This document shows positions 24,801-35,434 of a DNA stretch of 64,000 nt, in pieces (the first letter of the stretch is position 1; each line of letters starts with the position of its first letter). The DNA is from Ifrita kowaldi. Lineage: Eukaryota; Chordata; Aves; Passeriformes; Cinclosomatidae. Where the stretch lies: the NCBI GenBank assembly GCA_013398055.1, contig VZRS01014158.1, positions 377,488 through 441,487 on the forward strand, written 5' to 3'. Both the position numbers and the translations under genes were made by a program. A model generated the notes under the pieces. It was not told where the DNA came from, did not search any database, and saw only the letters and a list, made by a program, of their open reading frames with translations.

Positions 24801-27800
24801 TCTACTTTTTAAATTGCTTCACTAACTTCCTTGAGAAAGCTTGAGAAATGCTGTGCTGAAGAATGAGAGGTGTTTTTTGCCACTAGAACAGGCACCTCAC
24901 GCTCCACACATTTCTGTGTATTTGACATGTGGAAACACCCAGTCTGCATGAGGTAAACAGTGCCCAAGTCTACTGGAACAGAAAGCCTTAACACATTCCA
25001 ATTTTAAATCTGGGCAACTGCTTGAAAGAAAAATGACCTAATTTATCTGCTAAGTACTTAGTCTCAGTTATTTTCAACAGAGTATCTCATTTTCAGTCAG
25101 TTACCTGTGAATTGAAGATGAAATATTTTGGCTTGCACATATCATCACTTGTTATATTTTCATGTACCAAAGGTGCCACTGTTGCATTAATTAAGGTCAC
25201 GTTCATGATGACACTGTCCATAGGACAAGGAATCTGAAACATCTTCCAAATTACCTAGAAATAAAGCAATGCATTTATTACTTTGACTAAGGCAAGATAT
25301 GATAATTTTTAGAAACAGTGTTTAATTTCACTTTGAAATGCAGTTTTACAACCACTGGAAGTTTACAAGATTATACTTACAACAATCAGAAAGAAGACCA
25401 TGCAAAGTAAGGAAAAACCACTGGTATAGCCCAAATACCCTGTGATCAAGAAAGATAAAAAAAATCTAAGATACAATAAACAGAAAGACCATTCAAGTCA
25501 AAACATTATGACAAAATACATTCTCTCAGTGATCTCTTTTGTCATTTCCTTAGCATTACACAGAACAAATTAATTATTCATTGACTTTCTGGTAATCTCA
25601 ACCCAGATCTGAAAGCTCTGAAAGACATATTAGGGTCTGTACATACACTAAGTCTGTAATGTTAACCTTTTTAACTTACAAGAAAAAGATGCAAACCAAA
25701 AAAAACCCACAGCAACAACTGTATGAATTGTTTATTGTATATTAAGAATGATTATAGGATTAATTTTAATAGCATGCACTATCAGATAACTTAGCCTTTT
25801 TCCTTCTGTTTTTACTGATTTACTGAACTTCTAGAAAATAGTAATTTGAGAGAGTAATTTACATTGAGACTCTCAGTTATTAAGGTTCCACTACAGGATT
25901 CTCTGAATAAATAGCATGTTAACTGAATTATTCACATATACCACTGAATTACAGCCATTTCAGATAAAGTATCTGGCATGAATATTCTGTTACTCCTTGG
26001 GATCTAAAATGAAAAGATACTGCCCAGGGATAGCAGCCCTGTACTTCGAAGGCTGTTACAGGATAGCTGGTAACAATATTATATTATTTCACTATTGACC
26101 AAAATAGGTCAAACTATGGGAAAAGAACAGAAACAGAAAGTTACTGTTGAGCTTCATTCTAAAGCCATCCGATCTCCTGTCCTTTCATTTTCCACAAACA
26201 CATCTGTAATTTAGTATACTTGTCTTCATTTTTTTTCCCCTTTCTTCAAGAAGACTGACAGCAAATACCTAAACGCTAATTAATCCCAAGAGGCAAGTTT
26301 GGAGACAGCTGTTAATTCACACAGCATTTCAAGACTCAAATGTTGCATCAACCCATTTCCCCACAGTATTTCCAATGGGTTTTTATTTTGATTGCTCTCT
26401 ACTACTTACCTAGATTTTTCAGTAGGGACAGGGGAAGAATGAGGATGACAGACACCAGCAGCACTAAATAGTCACCATTGAGATACCATTCTCTGTAGAA
26501 AAGAAGGTAATATTTTTAAGTGATCAAGTATTTAAGAATTACATTTGCAGCTTAGTCTTCACTCTTATCTTCTACAACATACGGCTCCTTAAAAAATGCA
26601 CTACCTGATGTCACAAAGGATAGCATTTAATTTCCTATGTGGACCTAACACCCTACAATAGCTTCTTATCTCACCCCAAACCTGCATTGTGCCTTTCCTT
26701 TAGTGTCCTTTCATAAAAATAATATGCATCTGGAAGTCAGAAGACAGAGAAGTAAATGATTGGTTAGAAAAAAGTCAAGTGGGATCAATCATGGAAAAAA
26801 TAGTAATTTTCTTAAGCGCTGGTTCCCAACTCTCCAGATGTGTTACAATATTGCAGGGCCCCAGCAGCATTTCCACTTTGAAGGGAAATAAAATTCTGTT
26901 GGGAGCCCCGTGGGAGTTAAAGAAAAATGGGTGAGGGCTGAAGGTAAGGCAGTAGCTCAAGCCCACTGGCTGAGAAAACTCCAACAAGCACTGGGAGTCT
27001 CCTGGAGGCACATTTAGTCCCTTTCAGTAGGGAAAACATGGTAAGAACCTCAGAAGCTTTTTCCTTCAAAACATTTTTGCCATTTGTTCTGTAAGAAGCA
27101 GCAGCTGTTTTTTTCACAAAACATTTTTGAGCAGCAGATTAAAATCTTTTTTGAAATACATAAAAACAAAGTCCTACAGGATCATCCTATATGCTTTAAG
27201 CAATTAAAGTAACACTAAGCATTTATTCCCAAGTATTAACACTTTACATCCTATTATGGTATCATTTAACAGTATTTATTTTAAAATTGACTGTATACTA
27301 TTTAGGTAAACAAAAATATTAATAATTCAATTGGAAATTTGTATATGCAAACTCAGTTGCTAAGTTATAGCCCTTCATATGGTAGTGGAAATATGGAATT
27401 AACAGACTTGCTCTGGATTTATATAGTAAATGCAAAAACGATGCAATCTTCTCTTTCCTCAGTTTTACCTGGGATAACTAGATGTAAAAAAGGAGTATTT
27501 TAGAAACTTCAGATGTATAGGACATTAACACCATACACCTTCTGTTGTCTTTTTTTAAAACATAGTAAATTTGTGGTGAATTTAAAAGAAATCACAACAC
27601 AGAAACTCCTTGCAGTTGATACAATCACAAGAACATGCACTGCTATTGTGCATACCCATAGAGAGGCCATCAGGACTTTCAGATCAAGGACTTCAAAGCT
27701 TTTCCGTGCTGAAGAGTAAAAAATGGGATTGTGCAGTTTTAAAATATAGCCAAGTACTTTAGAAGCTGCTAAACAAATTTCAATGATGGAGCTAGTATTT

Positions 27801-30800
27801 GTAATATTGTCTCAGAATTCCAGAAGCTCTTTTACAGTAAGCATTATTTTGGGACACTTAAACAGGTAAGTGCTTACATTTTAGGCCCCAGGCTGCCAGA
27901 GTGGAATCCATGCCAATGGTAGCCACCCAGACTCCCCTAAGCAATGCATGGAGAGAGTCAGTTAAATGGGGTTCACAATTGCCAGAGCACTGAGAACATA
28001 TTTACTTTAAATCAGTGTACAGCTACCTAGTGCCAGCCAACAAGAAAACATTTAAGATACAGATCTCGAGTTCTTCATTTTCTCTGCCAGATTTGCAGAG
28101 CAGCAGCTGTATCCAGTGAGATTCACAGACTTTAACCTTCCCTCTTGAATTGCAACCAATTTTGAATTCTTTACTGAAGATGGGACAGTTAAAAATATTT
28201 GCCTCCGAGCCCCCTTCTAAATACTGGCTACTCCAGGGGCTCTCTTAAGAGTTGAAAAACATGGACATCAGCCAAAGGAGAGAAATGAACCTTCCCAGCA
28301 AAGAATTTGTAAACGTAACACTACTAAGTAAACAGGGTAGGTGCAGTATTTGAGTACATTAAAAAAAAAAGAAAAAAAAGAAAAAAAAATATGGCTAGCA
28401 CTGTTGTTATGACAATATCTATCAGCAAGCTGTATGAACATCACCAAATGGCTTGAACCCCTTGGGGAACATGGCAGAAAAATGCCTACCTTCTGAACTC
28501 AGGCTTAGTTGTAAGTTGGAGTCTTGAGCTGCTCAGCCCTCTCAAGACTGGGACACTTCAGGACAAGGCACAGAAGTACAACTCTGAAGAGTGAGATTTA
28601 TAGCACTTAACTCTATCCATCTGAACTCAGGCATCTTGTTTTTACACACCCTCTCAATACAGAGTGATATGATCAACTGCTCTTTGGAGATGCACAAAAT
28701 GTGTCTAAGTCAGGTGCACTGAACGGATCACTACAGAGAATCACCCTTCTCCACTGATCATACTAAGACCAGTGTAATGATGAACTCAAAATCTAACTTT
28801 CAGAGGGTATAGTTAGATAAAATGAATCCTACTCAAGGCACCTCTTTTTAAAGCCAAGCAGGAAAGCCACTCTGGAGTCAAGGTGTCTCCAGGACTAGAC
28901 GGCAAGGCATCTACCACTCTAGTCTTGGGCATATAAACTGTGGTTTAGGTCAATGTTTAGTCTCTGTATCTTTTTGAGAACTGCTCCTTTAGACAGTCAT
29001 TGCATAGCTGCACCTTAGTCTTATATTTAATCACTTCCCACAATATTAATACTAGGAAACCAAGTTAATCAGACCAAACCAGTTTGAATGCAGTAAGAAA
29101 ATAAACAAAAAGCCAAAACAAAACCAAAAAAACCAACCATATTGACATTTATCTTTCCTTATTGAGCGTATGTACCGACTGGTACATACATTAACACTTA
29201 CCTGATGTTCTTTACAGAACAGCTTTCTGCAATATGATGCGATACCTGTATTTTTCTACCCTTTTCCCAGGTCAGGCTGGATCTAAATGAAGTGAAGCAC
29301 TCAGGGGAAGGGAAAACTTACTGTATCTCTGTCTGAATAAGAAGCTACCCTATGGTGTACCGAACGTGGTCTTCATATAAAAATATATACAGTCTCCGTA
29401 TTTGTTTCTCCTAATAGTTTCTCTGATGAGGAGTTCTAACACCTACCCTGTGGTCTCTTCGATGTTCATAAATGTCTTGATGACCAATGGTAACTCATAT
29501 TTCACTATGAAGAGGTAGCTTGACATAGCTGTAGGTGAATAACATCATAGATCATTACAAATACAGAATATGCCACACGATGCAAGAATCACATAACATG
29601 TTTCATAACCTCACTTGAACACAAGCAGTTAATGAACACATGTTGTGTGACAAATAAGTCTCCAAGAATAAGCAGGGAACAATTACTATTGACAGTACAG
29701 ACATTTTAAGATCTTGTCCTCACCTCCAATGTTCTGCATTGTAATTGATCCAGAAGCAGCAAGTTTTCCAGCCATACCGAAAGCCTTCATTCCCAACTGT
29801 TCATACAATAAAGATCCTAAAAGAAAGCAAAGAATCCCATTGGAAGTGTGTATTTCCCAAAGATACCATAAGAAACAAATATTAAATATTTGTAAAATAG
29901 TAATTTGCCATACCTCCTTCATTGGCAGTCTTCAAAAGAAGATGCACTGAATACAAAGAAAATACCGAGACAAACAGCAGGAGTATCCTGGGGAGAGAAA
30001 ACCATGCAAATTTGTAATAGCCATAAATGACTTATGGTAACCCTATTAAATAAAGATGTATCAAACACAAACATTATCCATATTAAAATACTATATGGGA
30101 AAAAATGTAGATTCTAAGGTCAGTTAAAAGCGTTCTGAAAACCCAATTAATGCCACCTACAGAAACGATTTTATACTAAATTGCATTTCCGAGGCATACA
30201 GAGACATTTTAATGTAGGCTTGAACAATGATTCTATTCAGTCTGAAGTGGCATAAGCATCACCAAGTGTCAGGCTTTTTTAATTGGCTACACTTGATATA
30301 AATAACTTAACGAAGTATCAGTGGGAATGTGTGTGGATGGGGGGGAGGCTTGCATCCTTGTAAGAAACTGCATTTCTCCCATTTACCTATCCCTGTTCAA
30401 CAGTGTGTCATGCACCTACTGAACATACAGTAACTAACATGAGGCTAACTACAGCTGAAGTGAAGATTATCTCTTGGTCTTAAAAGAAATCAGCTTTTCA
30501 GCTTACACCTCTCTTACGTCCTTTTTTTATGTAAGGATGAAACTGCAAAAGCCTTAAAGAATTGACTGAAAATTCACACTCATTGAGAGCTGTGTTTTCA
30601 AACGGAAATACATATCTATTGTCATTAAAAAAAATTTCTTTCCTCAAAAGTTAACTCTTCAGATGTGCTTACATGGGAATCGCTAGTGGCTTGTTTATCT
30701 TCCCCACAGCTTTTACAGGCAATGCATATGATTTCCAGAAGCACATTTGCATCACCTAAAATTCGGATCTCTCAACAACAAATCTCTCCCACAACAAATG

Positions 30801-33214
30801 CACTTCCTGGAGTGGCACGCTAGGGGGGACTTCTCGGCTGCTGGAGAACACAGTGGAAAATTACAATGCATTAAAAAAAAAAAAAAACCCTGGTCTTTCT
30901 TATACCAATACAAGCATTTTGCTTTATAGGAAACCTGAGAATCAGCATATCGAAAATGGCTTAAAAAGGGCAAACTTCACTTCCCAGACTACATTTCCTT
31001 TTGTGTAATTTTCAGTGTTGGTGAAGTTAGCAAATGCAGCACAAAGAACTGGAAACAACAAGATCTGAGAAGTGTCACAGATCTGTATAGGAAACTTATG
31101 TTCCTGTGCCAAGTAAACACTAACACAAGCACACAAATAAACCTCTCTATTTCTGACAGGTAGAGATTAACTAGCATTTGACTTAGCCATCAACTAGAAA
31201 CAGCACAGCTGAGATGTGCCAGGGTTACACTACTTTAAAACAGCACAGACCTTGGACCTCTCAGTCCTAACCTGGAATGGCTGCCTACAGTGCTGACGAG
31301 ATCAGTCAGCAAACTCATCTTGAAGCTCACTCTGTTTCTGGCTTTCAGACCATTCTATTCATTTATTTAGTGCTGACACAAGTGACAAGTCACAGCACTT
31401 ACACAAGTGACTCCATAGTCTTCGAAGAACTTACTGCCTTAATCAACTGCATCTGGATCTGATTCTGTAACCTAGTTATTAAAAGATGCCTGTAATGCCC
31501 TCAGTGTCATCATAAATCCTCAGTATCATCTGTGATTAACTGCTTTCCTGCCTCAGAACTATACCATCTACACTAAGTTTTGTAAGGTAACAAGTTAGTT
31601 TGTCTTTAAAACAACACTAATGCAAATAAATCTGAATGCAGTATCTGGAAATAAAAGGCAAATTAATTGCCTCAGCACCCAAATATTAAATTGACAGTTT
31701 TGAACTTTTTTTTCTCAGAAAAAATGACCCCCAAGTCTCTTCAAATAGCTAACCTTAAATTCTCTTTTTTCCTCTACTCAGAGGCATTCTAATGTGCATT
31801 ACACTGATTATCTTACATGTGCTGCAGAACATCTTTAGAGCATGAAACTGATGTATAGGATGAAGTATCTCTTCTAGATTCATGCTAAGTCGGTCATTCA
31901 GTTTAGCATCATTTAAGCAAGTGAAAATCCTAGTGAAAGATTAACACATCACCATATACTTAAAATCTTTTAGGTCAGAACTTTACACATTGGCAGATTC
32001 CTCAGGAAACTTGAACACCACCCGATACACTGTGAAACATCTGGAAGTAAATGTGACCTACTTTCTGGAAATCTGGCAGCAGAGTCAGGGAAATTTTGAA
32101 CTAAACATGCTCTTCACATGTTCTTGAACATTCAGCACATTCATCTATTTCCAGGATAAAAACACAAAGTTCCTTTAAACATATCCGTGGATACCATTTG
32201 CAGTCAAGTCACTGATACTACCTACACGTTGTGTGAGCTGAACTGCCTCCAATACAGGAAAAATGTACTTTCCCAAAACATTTAAAAGCCCTGTCTGTAA
32301 CTGTTTCCTTATGTCACTTCCAATTACATTACTGTAGTTCTGTCCTACACCTCAAATCTTTTGCCAGTGTAGACATGTCAATAAAGATATGCTGGTTATT
32401 CCACACCCCTCCCTTGCACGCAGGCAGAAATTTTTATAAGTGCAACTGAAACCAGTTTTCTGAATTGAGTGAAAGCACAGCAATAAAAAGGACTTCTTTA
32501 TTGGTTAAGTACATTGTAACTCTGTAGGCACAATGATGTCAGCTGAGGAAAGCGAGACCACATCCCTGATTGGGACTTGGATAATGGAACTTTCAGGGGA
32601 AATCTATCAGTTATTCATGGAGAAACTACAGCTAAGACAAGTAAAATCCAGTGTAAAATGTTCCTGAGGGTTGCAGAACTTGCAGTAAACCTGTTTAACT
32701 TTTGCAGATTCTTCTGAAAGTATCACAGTCTTTAAATTTAAAACAAGCCATAAATCCTAAAATGCTATTCTGCACCTATGAAAATGACTGGATATTTTCT
32801 AGGGGTCCTATTCTTACACCAAGTATTTTTCCATTATGAATTACACACCAGAATGATGGTGTTTTTTTGATGAACCAAAAGATACTTACACAAAAAGAGC
32901 AATTCCAGTGTTAGCCATGGCAAAAGAAAGACCAAGGATGCCACTACCCACAATAGCATTGCTCAGATTAAATACTGACATTCCGAAGGAAGTAGTACCT
33001 GGATGCTGAGAAAAGGGAAATAGGTAATAATTAAGAGAAAGTTATTACTCATCTCAGAATTAAAACAAACATATTTTTGGCAGTATGTTTTTGTTTGTTT
33101 GTTTATTTGGAACGGCACTGCTGGGTACTTACATACTGAGTTTCATATTTCTTCTTTCCAAGGTTGGAATCGAGCAAGAAATTTTGGTTTTCTGGATCAA
33201 TATCCGCATAGTGG
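21739..33214 (-). CDS. SLC38A2: SLC38A2 (SNAT2) sodium-coupled neutral amino acid transporter, 14 of about 15 coding exons, 5' end missing
   Basis: Plasma-membrane System A symporter that carries small neutral amino acids (alanine, serine, glutamine, proline) with Na+. Joined exons: 33133-33214, 32890-33005, 29914-29987, 29724-29816, 29447-29528, 26410-26492, 25381-25439, 25105-25254, 24299-24378, 24102-24202, 23593-23717, 22808-22952, 22593-22690, 21739-21837. All 13 introns are GT-AG and all phases agree, giving 461 codons plus TAA; human SNAT2 has 506 residues. Visible landmarks: FNLSNAIVGSGILGL in TM1 (its SN asparagine corresponds to the Na+-site Asn82 of human), GASAAAMLIFILPSAFY in TM10, two loop cysteines, three N-glycosylation sequons, and a terminal DGH. 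SNAT2-specific segments (YADIDPENQNFLL, SITMQNIGAMSSYLFIVKYELPL) exclude SLC38A1 and SLC38A4. The first coding exon is not seen and probably lies in the N run at 33423-33962. Exon numbers below follow the 16-exon mammalian gene, with visible exons 3-16. Confidence 0.97.
21838..22592 (-). other. SLC38A2 intron 15
   Basis: 755 bp between exons 15 and 16, GTATGT to ttcag. No gene, repeat or notable motif seen inside. Confidence 0.9.
22593..22690 (-). CDS. SLC38A2: SLC38A2 exon 15 (TM10)
   Basis: 98 bp, encoding ASAAAMLIFILPSAFYIKLV then KKEPMKSVQKIG. TM10 with the LIFILPSAFY family signature and a basic cytosolic segment. The acceptor is tctacag and the donor GGG|GTATGT. Confidence 0.96.
22808..22952 (-). 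CDS. SLC38A2: SLC38A2 exon 14 (TM9 and start of TM10)
   Basis: 145 bp, starting IRSSITQLLWAGKEFSWWRH and ending TIRDIFGFIG. Cytosolic segment, TM9 (ITIALLAFTNVLVIFV) and the conserved TIRDIFGF turn. The acceptor is cttccaaag, preceded by a C-rich stretch and a run of 16 uridines. Confidence 0.95.
22953..23592 (-). other. SLC38A2 intron 13, with uridine and pyrimidine tracts at both ends
   Basis: 640 bp. In the transcript, 18 uridines (23585-23568) start right after GTAAGTC. At the other end 16 uridines (22999-22984) are followed by a C-rich run up to the acceptor. The middle is AT-rich without recognisable repeats. Confidence 0.9.
23593..23717 (-). CDS. SLC38A2: SLC38A2 exon 13 (TM8)
   Basis: 125 bp, encoding KVEPELLHTYSAYLGADVLL through RLAVLMAVTLTVPVVIFP. 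TM8 carries the threonine reported to help bind Na+ in SNAT2; the VTLTVP segment is intact. The donor CCA|GTAAGTC is followed directly by 18 uridines in the transcript. Confidence 0.95.
23718..24101 (-). other. SLC38A2 intron 12
   Basis: 384 bp, GTGAAT to ttatag. AT-rich; nothing further seen. Confidence 0.9.
24102..24202 (-). CDS. SLC38A2: SLC38A2 exon 12 (TM7)
   Basis: 101 bp, encoding RSRKRMMNVSYVSFFAMFLM then YLLAALFGYLTFY. A basic cytosolic segment followed by TM7. The acceptor is cttacag and the donor TATG|GTGAAT. Confidence 0.95.
24299..24378 (-). CDS. SLC38A2: SLC38A2 exon 11 (TM6)
   Basis: 80 bp, encoding TVYAVPILTFSFVCHPAILP then IYEELK. TM6 with the family signature FVCHP and the cytosolic YEELK. 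The acceptor is ttttcag after a run of T, and the donor AAAAG|GTCAGT. Confidence 0.95.
24379..25104 (-). other. SLC38A2 intron 10
   Basis: 726 bp, GTAACT to tttttcag. AT-rich; no gene or repeat recognised. Confidence 0.9.
25105..25254 (-). CDS. SLC38A2: SLC38A2 exon 10 (large extracellular loop)
   Basis: 150 bp, 50 complete codons, starting VIWKMFQIPCPMDSV and ending KPKYFIFNSQ. It holds the large glycosylated loop between TM5 and TM6. Both cysteines that form a disulphide in the mammalian protein are present (IPCP and DMCKP). Three N-X-T sequons occur (NVT, NAT, NIT). The Cys-to-Cys interval is 30 residues, against 34 in human. The opening VIWKMFQ has Trp and Met where human has Cys and Lys. 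Confidence 0.95.
25381..25439 (-). CDS. SLC38A2: SLC38A2 exon 9 (TM5)
   Basis: 59 bp, encoding YLGYTSGFSLLCMVFFLIV after the split glycine codon. TM5, nearly identical to human. The acceptor is atcacag and the donor GTT|GTAAGT at a codon boundary. Confidence 0.95.
25440..26409 (-). other. SLC38A2 intron 8
   Basis: 970 bp, GTAAGT to tcacag. It contains a small inverted repeat TTGACC-N6-GGTCAA (26095-26112). Otherwise AT-rich with nothing recognised. Confidence 0.9.
26410..26492 (-). CDS. SLC38A2: SLC38A2 exon 8 (TM4)
   Basis: 83 bp, encoding EWYLNGDYLVLLVSVILILP then LSLLKNLG. TM4. Human has LWYLNGNYL at the start, so Leu to Glu and Asn to Asp make this avian segment more acidic. The acceptor is tctacag and the donor TCTAG|GTAAGT. 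Confidence 0.95.
26493..29446 (-). other. SLC38A2 intron 7
   Basis: 2954 bp, the longest intron. AT-rich, with an interrupted A-rich run near 28361-28389. No coding exon, transposon or RNA gene recognised. Confidence 0.88.
29447..29528 (-). CDS. SLC38A2: SLC38A2 exon 7 (TM3)
   Basis: 82 bp, encoding AMSSYLFIVKYELPLVIKTF then MNIEETTG. TM3 and the following extracellular segment. The acceptor is cctacag and the donor ACAGG|GTAGGT. Intron 7 after it is the longest (2954 bp). Confidence 0.95.
29724..29816 (-). CDS. SLC38A2: SLC38A2 exon 6 (loop and start of TM3)
   Basis: 93 bp, encoding GSLLYEQLGMKAFGMAGKLA then ASGSITMQNIG. The SITMQNIG segment is characteristic of SNAT2. The acceptor is ttttag and the donor GGAG|GTGAGG. 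Confidence 0.96.
29914..29987 (-). CDS. SLC38A2: SLC38A2 exon 5 (TM2)
   Basis: 74 bp, encoding ILLLFVSVFSLYSVHLLL then KTANEG. Hydrophobic TM2 followed by the start of a cytosolic loop. The acceptor is tccccag and the donor GGAG|GTATGG. It is preceded by the 2.9 kb intron 4. Confidence 0.95.
29988..32889 (-). other. SLC38A2 intron 4
   Basis: 2902 bp, GTAAGT to ccccag. An A13-type run occurs near 30871-30884. No coding exon, transposon or RNA gene recognised. Confidence 0.88.
32890..33005 (-). CDS. SLC38A2: SLC38A2 exon 4 (TM1)
   Basis: 116 bp, starting HPGTTSFGMSVFNLSNAIVG and ending at ...ANTGIALFV. It encodes the first transmembrane helix, which lines the substrate and Na+ path in this transporter fold; the SN asparagine aligns with human Asn82. 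The acceptor is ttctcag and the donor GT|GTAAGT, a phase-2 junction. Confidence 0.96.
33133..33214 (-). CDS. SLC38A2: SLC38A2 exon 3 (cytosolic N-terminus)
   Basis: 82 bp. Translates to (S)HYADIDPENQNFLLDSNLGKKKYETQY. The first base completes a serine codon begun in the missing upstream exon. The acceptor reads ttttgcag and the donor TAT|GTAAGT. This is the end of the cytosolic N-terminal tail before TM1, and it differs from human by only a few conservative changes. Confidence 0.95.
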
Positions 33215-33422
33215 CTGCAAAACAACATTGCACCATTAGTGACTCTTAGGGGCGACTTGCATATTCACTTTCCGAGCAGCATTTCCAATCCATTTCAAAG
33301 GGCAAAGGAAAAACCGACGGAACAACCCCGAAAGAGCCACCCCACCTGCCGCTGTGTCAGCGCACGGAGCGTTGCGCCCGTCTGCGGCCGCAGTGACTCC
33401 CGTGTTTCCGTACGGACCGCGG
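33215..33422 (-). other. visible part of SLC38A2 intron 2, running into the gap
   Basis: Upstream of the exon 3 acceptor the sequence rises quickly in GC and CpG toward the gap. No frame on the minus strand matches the expected SNAT2 N-terminus, so the first coding exon is not in this stretch. ATTGCACCA at 33227-33235 is one base from the amino acid response element core. Confidence 0.6.
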
Positions 33423-33962
33423 NNNNNNNNNNNNNNNNNNNNNNNNNNNNNNNNNNNNNNNNNNNNNNNNNNNNNNNNNNNNNNNNNNNNNNNNNNNNNN
33501 NNNNNNNNNNNNNNNNNNNNNNNNNNNNNNNNNNNNNNNNNNNNNNNNNNNNNNNNNNNNNNNNNNNNNNNNNNNNNNNNNNNNNNNNNNNNNNNNNNNN
33601 NNNNNNNNNNNNNNNNNNNNNNNNNNNNNNNNNNNNNNNNNNNNNNNNNNNNNNNNNNNNNNNNNNNNNNNNNNNNNNNNNNNNNNNNNNNNNNNNNNNN
33701 NNNNNNNNNNNNNNNNNNNNNNNNNNNNNNNNNNNNNNNNNNNNNNNNNNNNNNNNNNNNNNNNNNNNNNNNNNNNNNNNNNNNNNNNNNNNNNNNNNNN
33801 NNNNNNNNNNNNNNNNNNNNNNNNNNNNNNNNNNNNNNNNNNNNNNNNNNNNNNNNNNNNNNNNNNNNNNNNNNNNNNNNNNNNNNNNNNNNNNNNNNNN
33901 NNNNNNNNNNNNNNNNNNNNNNNNNNNNNNNNNNNNNNNNNNNNNNNNNNNNNNNNNNNNNN
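33423..33962. other. assembly gap, 540 N, inside the CpG island
   Basis: A continuous run of N. Position and flanking GC-rich sequence suggest it hides SLC38A2 exon 2 (start codon and about 38 residues) and probably exon 1 or part of the promoter. GC-rich promoter DNA is a common dropout in bird assemblies. Confidence 0.95.
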
Positions 33963-34235
33963 CGCTGCGGCGTCGCTCCCGGTCTGACGGCCCCCTCGGG
34001 GCGCCGCCGCTCTTCAGGCAGGAATGTGGGCGCGTCATCGCAAGGGGCGCGGCGCCCGCCCGCCCGCTGCCGCGCCGCCCCCCCGCCCTGCCCGACTGAC
34101 CCCCTGCTGCCGCCCCTGCGGCGGGGCACCGGGGGCGTCCCCGACTTAGAGGTGGGAGCCCGTCTCTGGCGTACGCCCGATGGGGTTTGGGAGCGGGGCC
34201 ACCAGCAATGAGCCGAGCAGCTCGCCAGTGTTTAC

Positions 34236-34240
34236 ATTGG
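34236..34240 (-). promoter_or_regulatory. CCAAT box candidate
   Basis: CCAAT on the gene strand, in sequence CCCCAATGTAAA, about 275 bp upstream of the gap edge. Motif match only. Confidence 0.3.
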
Positions 34241-34524
34241 GGCACTGGTTTACGCGGCGGAGACAGGACGCTGCGGTGCTTGTCAAGAGCGCCCTGCCTG
34301 TGAGGTGCTTCTATCGGCCCGGTGCAGCATCCGCAGCGTGACTGCAGCACCCGGGGGCTACCGGTTCACCCAGGATCTGCCTCCCTTTTCCCACCCTGCG
34401 CCTGCCTCTGGGCTCTGGCGCTGGCGTCTCCCAGCAGCAGGGTGCGTGGCAGGGGACAAGGTGCCACCGACCCACCATAGCTCCTCGCTGCAGTCACTCG
34501 CTATTTTTAACACTTGCAGCAGCG

Positions 34525-34530
34525 CACGTG
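34525..34530. promoter_or_regulatory. CACGTG E-box inside a short inverted repeat
   Basis: The palindromic E-box is flanked by CTTGCA (34513-34518) and TGCAAG (34529-34534). It could bind USF, MYC or TFE-type factors. Motif match only. Confidence 0.3.
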
Positions 34531-35426
34531 CAAGCCCGGACCCTGAGGGCAACCGACAGACTCCCCGAGCGTTTCCTTCGGGAAGTGAACCGGAATGACA
34601 GACTCCCCCTAGTGATGTGATTCATGGTAAACCCCCCTGGACGAAAGAGAGGGGGAAACAGAACATCCTGCTTCCTTTTCCGCAGGTAACCACTCCACCA
34701 GATTTGGAGAGCTCTGCTGCTCCGTCCTCCGTTGAAGCGGGCAGCGGGGCTTTACTGTCCGCCGCAGCTCCTCACACGCACGGTGCAAGGCCACAGCTCC
34801 AGAGGAGGCTTGGCGGGGGTAGCAGGGGCCCATTTGGCTGCTGTCTCTAGAGGGACAGGGGGTTGCAAAGCAGCGTCCGCAGTTCCTGCCCTCGCGGCAG
34901 CAGCGCACTCCCACGCCAGCCTGGTGCTGCCAGCCTCGAGTGCGGAGGATGCCCCGCCACCGAGTCGTTTGACCCCGTCTGTGCTATCGCCCTCCCTCCC
35001 TTCTTCTGTAGCAGCGAGAGCCCGTGGAGAGTGCGAGGGGCGGCTGCCTGTCTGCTGTCCCGGGGCAGTGGCGGCCGCAGGGACACGAAAGCAGCTCACA
35101 CCTTCGAAGGACAGCGAATCCCTCACCACCATCCCCGCTCCTCGGCCCACTGCAGTGCCCGCGGCTCTGACGGGGACACGAAGCTCCCCAGGGCTGAGAC
35201 AGGCGGGAGAACGGTGGCGCTGCCCCGCGACTGTCGCGGGGGCAGGCGGGCGGCAAGCGGGCGGGAATCCGCCGCCGAAGCTTCTGGACCGCCCCCGCCG
35301 CCGCCGGGATGAGGGGCGGGAGTGGAAGCGGGGAAGGGGCGGGGACCTGCGAGGGCACGCGCAGGAGATGCAGGAGCCGAAAATTTTCCATCACTGCAGT
35401 CGTCCCCCCGCCCCCATCCGGCGCGG

Positions 35427-35434
35427 CACGTCAC
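35427..35434 (-). promoter_or_regulatory. CRE/ATF-like site (GTGACGTG)
   Basis: CACGTCAC on plus, GTGACGTG on minus, in a GC-box-rich stretch of the CpG island. ATF/CREB-family sites fit an amino-acid-responsive gene, but the known SNAT2 response element lies in intron 1 in mammals and is not visible here. Confidence 0.3.

Noticed and set aside
33227..33235. ATTGCACCA, one base from the amino acid response element core ATTGCATCA
   Set aside because: It sits 12 bases from the exon 3 acceptor in intron 2. The known SNAT2 element is in intron 1 and has the exact core, so this is probably chance.
33236..34350. Open frames running through the N gap
   Set aside because: They are open only because N cannot form stop codons. 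The visible residues on either side match no SNAT2 segment.
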